A stretch of 15,946 bases of DNA from CAWAPS01 sp963783945 (lineage in GTDB: Bacteria; Actinomycetota; Acidimicrobiia; Acidimicrobiales; Palsa-688), in contig CAWAPS010000017.1 in assembly GCA_963783945.1 (NCBI GenBank), forward strand, positions 1-15,946, given 5' to 3'. The translations under genes were made by a program, and so were the position numbers. Of the stretch, positions 13,101 to 15,946 are shown piece after piece; the stretch's first letter is position 1, and each line of letters begins with the position of its first letter. The notes under the pieces are model-generated. The model searched no databases, had not been told where the DNA came from, and worked only from the letters and a program-made list of their open reading frames with translations.

Positions 13101-15179
13101 TCATCCCGCTGGGATGGAAGCTATCTCGGTGAGGACGGAGGCGGTGTGCTGGCCGAACGTCGGGGACGGTCCTACCGGATTCGCGAGCGGATACAGAGGG
13201 GTTCCAGGTAGAACGATTTTGTGGTCACCGAGCATCGACTCGACATGGAAACCACGGTGCCGCAGTTGGGGGTCGACGACCAGGTCCTCCGGTTTCAATA
13301 CCGGAAACGCCTCCAACCCGGAGTTCTGTAGACGTAGGGTCATCTCCATACGGTCGTGCAGAGACGAGTACGCGCACACCGCTGCTTCGTCCCTCGGGTC
13401 GACGCCCGTGACCGCCGCAAACGCTTCTTCCTCGGATGTATCGATGAGTCGCAGGGCTATCCAATCATCGTCACCACGGCAAGGGTAGACACCCAGCCGA
13501 TAGTCCCACCGCGAGGAATTACCGATACGCGGCCTCCGTACCCCGTCGACCAGATCTTCACCGCTAGCCGCGACATACGTCTCGAGCTGAGACATATCGA
13601 ACCACCCACCGACACCGCACTCCTCGCGCTGGCGCAGCCCGCGGAGCACGGCGTAAGCGCCCGCGAGCCCACCGATTCCGTCGGGAAGCGGGTGTCCCAT
13701 TCGTAAGGGCTCCCCGCCCCGATAACCGGTCCGTCCCTCGATCGACGACGCCGCCTCAATCGCCGGTCCGTATGAGCGTCGGTTCGCCCACGGACCGGAG
13801 CTTCCCCAGCCGGAAAGCGATACGTAGACCAGTCGGGGATCGGCTGAACACATCTCAGTGGGACCGAGTCCAAGGCGGTCCATCACTCCCGGACGGTTGT
13901 TCTCGACCACGACGTCTGCATTGGCAACGAGCCGCCGCGCCGCCGACTGCCCCTCGGGTGTGGTCAGATCGAGCACTACGCTCTCCTTGTTGCGGTTCAT
14001 TTTTAGGTGAAATGCGTACGACACCACCAAAGAGAACCGGTCCTTTTTAGGGTCGGTGTCGACCCTTGAACGCGGTCGCTCGACCCAGATCACCCGAGCA
14101 CCGAGGTCGGCGAGCGTCCGGGTGGCAAGAGGGCCCGCCCAAAAGACACTGAAGTCAACAACGACAACCCCTTCTAGCGGCCCACCCCGGCCTTTCGACC
14201 GGGCGAGTGGAGAAGGACACGGTGGCGTCGCCGGCCCAAAGGTCTTGGCCGCAGGCACGGGATTACCGGGACCGAAACCATTGGCCCAGAAACCACGGCT
14301 TACCAGCTGAGGATTGGCTAGGACATCCTCTACCTCGGCTACCTGCGCGGCAACGACTCCGAACGAAGCCAGGAGGTCAACTATCTCTGCGGCATCATGA
14401 CCCTCGAGGAATGGAGCCAGCTCGCGGTCGAAGTCATCCTTGTGATCGATTACCGATTCCCGGTCCGCGAACCTCTGGTCGGCCAGCATGTCCAAGCGGC
14501 CAATCGCGGTGAGAAAGCGGTCGTACTCCTCATCGGTAACGATGCACAGCTTCACGTAACCGTCCCGGCAGCCCCAGGTTGCGAGTGGATAGACCTCGTA
14601 GTAGCGGCCCGTGCGACGACGAGGTTCACCGAGAGCGAAGCGGCCGAATGTCGACTGGTGCATCGGGATCATCGACTCCATGGCACCGATGTCGACTCGC
14701 TGACCGCGCCCCGTGCGCAGCCGATCACGAAGGGCGGCCTCCGCCGCCACGGCTGCCGTGTACCCGTTGACGTATTCGCAGATGTGCTCTGGACCAATGA
14801 GCGGCTCGCGATCGGGCTCACCTGTAATGTAGAGATATCCTCCCGCGGCCCAAGCAGCAATCGGACCCCCACGCAAATGGGCGTATGGTCCCGTCATCCC
14901 AAAGCTACTCGTCGTAACCTCGACACACTTCTCAGGCAACGTCAGATCCGCGGCGTACCCAAGCATCCGCCCGGCGTCAAAAGTCGTGAACACTAGATCG
15001 GCGCCTTCAACCAACGACGTCCCAGGCCAGGGCACGACGTGCTTGAATTCGTCCAGATAGCGCGCCACTTGATCAGGTCGCTCGCCGCCCTCAGGCCGGA
15101 CGACCTCGGCACCCGCCATGGCAAACAGCTTGGCCGCCCACTGCCCCGCCACACCAGTACTGAGGTCTACGACCTTCAC
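13101..15179 (-). CDS. Two-domain CaiB/BaiF family (family III) CoA-transferase
   Basis: This 692-residue protein is a fusion of two family III CoA-transferase domains, about 1-325 and 336-692. These enzymes move CoA between organic acids and normally form interlocked dimers of about 400-residue chains. Each half starts with the family signature (KVVDLSTGVAGQWAAKLFAM and VVVVDFSVFWAGPLATRTLA). The catalytic aspartate of the family (D169 in E. coli CaiB) lies 28 residues before a conserved Asp in the GxGxxxD segment. By that spacing it is D500 in domain 2 (PLPDGIGG) and E135 in domain 1 (HICEYVNG), so domain 1 probably lacks the usual nucleophile. Domain 1 is also shortened near its N-terminus. 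GTG 15179 has a weak ribosome site but overlaps the stop of a small upstream ORF as GTGA. Donor and acceptor acids are unknown. Confidence 0.92.
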   Translation of the reverse strand: MKVVDLSTGVAGQWAAKLFAMAGAEVVRPEGGERPDQVARYLDEFKHVVPWPGTSLVEGADLVFTTFDAGRMLGYAADLTLPEKCVEVTTSSFGMTGPYAHLRGGPIAAWAAGGYLYITGEPDREPLIGPEHICEYVNGYTAAVAAEAALRDRLRTGRGQRVDIGAMESMIPMHQSTFGRFALGEPRRRTGRYYEVYPLATWGCRDGYVKLCIVTDEEYDRFLTAIGRLDMLADQRFADRESVIDHKDDFDRELAPFLEGHDAAEIVDLLASFGVVAAQVAEVEDVLANPQLVSRGFWANGFGPGNPVPAAKTFGPATPPCPSPLARSKGRGGPLEGVVVVDFSVFWAGPLATRTLADLGARVIWVERPRSRVDTDPKKDRFSLVVSYAFHLKMNRNKESVVLDLTTPEGQSAARRLVANADVVVENNRPGVMDRLGLGPTEMCSADPRLVYVSLSGWGSSGPWANRRSYGPAIEAASSIEGRTGYRGGEPLRMGHPLPDGIGGLAGAYAVLRGLRQREECGVGGWFDMSQLETYVAASGEDLVDGVRRPRIGNSSRWDYRLGVYPCRGDDDWIALRLIDTSEEEAFAAVTGVDPRDEAAVCAYSSLHDRMEMTLRLQNSGLEAFPVLKPEDLVVDPQLRHRGFHVESMLGDHKIVLPGTPLYPLANPVGPSPTFGQHTASVLTEIASIPAG

Positions 15180-15307
15180 TTCTTCGCCCCGGTGCTCCGA
15201 GAATCCAAACTGACGCTCAGAGCCTGCTTTTGGGCGGTCGGACCCGACCAGGGCAGAATACTCGCCTGTTGAGCGACGCCACGAAGCGCAGTTCCACTCT
15301 CGCTCAC
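15176..15307 (-). CDS. Small 43-residue ORF translationally coupled to the CoA-transferase
   Basis: GTG 15307 follows a strong GGAGGAG (complement of 15313-15319) by five bases and opens a 43-codon frame, VSESGTALRGVAQQASILPW, SGPTAQKQALSVSLDSRSTG, AKK. Its TGA overlaps the GTG start of the CoA-transferase as GTGA. The CoA-transferase start itself has a poor ribosome site, so ribosomes probably enter through this ORF. It has no membrane segment and no known family. The alternative is that it is the real N-terminus of the CoA-transferase, put out of frame by a small insertion or deletion. SESGTALRGV resembles the usual run-in of that family, but the 30 residues after it do not. Confidence 0.5.
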   Translation of the reverse strand: MSESGTALRGVAQQASILPWSGPTAQKQALSVSLDSRSTGAKK

Positions 15308-15331
15308 AGGTGCTCCTCCGAACCGGTTGTC

Positions 15332-15358
15332 ATCATACCCCACAGAGTTCCATGTCCA
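15332..15358 (-). promoter_or_regulatory. Weak candidate promoter for the CoA-transferase unit
   Basis: On the leftward strand TGGACA (complement of 15353-15358) and TATGAT (complement of 15332-15337) resemble -35 and -10 hexamers, but the spacer is only 15 bases. The -10 is good and lies 24 bases before the GTG of the small ORF, so a short leader would result. Confidence 0.25.
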
Positions 15359-15884
15359 CTGAAACCTGGATCGATATCATCTCATATCCTACGGGATGTC
15401 AAGGGCCCGCTCAAGATGAGACGTGACGGTTCTCGCAGATTTGTGTAGAGGCCGCGAGAAGTCCGCCTAACCGCACCGACTGCCTCGCGGAGATTGAGCC
15501 CTCGGCCCGTCGCCACCGCAGCCGAAAGAGCGGTCTCTGTCATCGAGGTCCCGGAAGGCCGATAATCTGCCAGGCGGCCGAAGGTCGCCATCCAGGACGG
15601 GCTTAGCATGGCAAATCCGATCTCGATATCAAACCATGTCGACCCCCATCCGTCTCGGCGCTCGGGTCACCCCGACGACATCTCAGCCTGTTGTGGACCA
15701 ACGCCATCGGACTAAAAGAAACGCCCGACACGCGACCCACACGAACCCGTAAAACCTAGACCGGGCAGTTGTTGGTCTGAGCGGATGACCCGGACTTCGA
15801 GGTTCCGTTCTGCGGGAGGTCACGCTGACATGAGCACTAACAAACTGTCTGGTGCGAGCCTTTCCGGCCGCCAGGCGGCACGTT
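15359..15884. other. Right-hand region with an unassigned leftward ORF
   Basis: This stretch of about 525 bases contains one leftward frame of interest, ATG 15609 to 15382 (75 codons), preceded in frame by DGWGSTWFDIEIGFA and continuing MLSPSWMATFGRLADYRPSG. It reads like part of a protein, but has no ribosome site and no family I can name. It may be another remnant upstream of the CoA-transferase. Nothing else is supportable between 15610 and 15884. Confidence 0.3.
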
Positions 15885-15946
15885 CTATCTCTCGTCGATG
15901 AACTCCAGGAGGGCGTTGGCACCTAGGACCCCGCCCCATCTTCACC
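15885..15946 (-). pseudogene. Possible C-terminal tail of a gene entering from the right
   Basis: A leftward frame ending at TAG 15887-15885 reads RWGGVLGANALLEFIDER. The GANALLEF pattern resembles the end of amidohydrolase-type proteins (xGxNALRLF), but a TGA lies only 19 codons upstream, inside the window. If real it is either broken or frameshifted. The evidence is thin. Confidence 0.2.

Noticed and set aside
14397..14996. 199-codon rightward ORF inside the CoA-transferase gene
   Set aside because: It is antisense to a clearly coding two-domain enzyme and has no family-like sequence; long shadow frames are usual in high-GC genes.

Overview
The window is high-GC DNA with frequent GTG starts, purine-rich ribosome binding sites and a lipoprotein solute receptor carrying a long Gly/Ser/Thr linker. 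Together these suggest an actinobacterium (perhaps an Acidimicrobiia- or Mycobacteriales-like soil or water organism). That is inference from style, since no marker gene, rRNA or tRNA is present. The contents form an accessory acyl-CoA catabolic region: intact enzyme genes separated by many recognisable gene remnants.

Layout. A leftward gene begins at 52 and runs off the left edge. A rightward pair follows: an enoyl-CoA hydratase/isomerase family gene whose first codons are in another frame (540 to about 585, then 646-1341), and an acyl-CoA synthetase (1377-2948). Next come a tandem-duplicated GntR/FCD regulator (3318-4901), a regulatory-looking intergenic stretch, and an orphan branched-chain-amino-acid-type ABC substrate-binding lipoprotein (5222-6514). 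From 6530 to 7230 lies wreckage: a medium-chain dehydrogenase/reductase (MDR) whose N-terminal segment is inverted relative to its Rossmann part, then a decapitated VOC (glyoxalase-fold) gene. An intact MBL-fold hydrolase (7483-8391) follows, then about 1.2 kb of degraded sequence ending in a tandem palindromic repeat (9504-9543).

The right half is transcribed leftward. In transcription order it holds a small ORF coupled to a two-domain CaiB/BaiF CoA-transferase (15307 to 13101), an amidohydrolase remnant (about 13015-12909), an SDR (12600-11761), a VOC protein (11755-11306), two short unidentified ORF tails, and a zinc-type alcohol dehydrogenase (10710-9649).

How the genes may work together: CoA activation (synthetase, CoA-transferase), hydration or isomerisation (enoyl-CoA hydratase family), alcohol/ketone oxidation (SDR, ADH), and ring or lactone opening (MBL hydrolase, VOC, formerly an amidohydrolase) fit stepwise breakdown of a carboxylic, possibly alicyclic or terpenoid, substrate. 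The regulator and receptor could sense and capture it. The substrate cannot be read from the sequence. Two proteins, the regulator and the CoA-transferase, are internal duplications that look like single-chain versions of normally dimeric proteins. The many one-base frameshifts sit in or beside homopolymers, so sequencing error must be excluded before calling all of them decay; the inversion and truncations cannot be explained that way.
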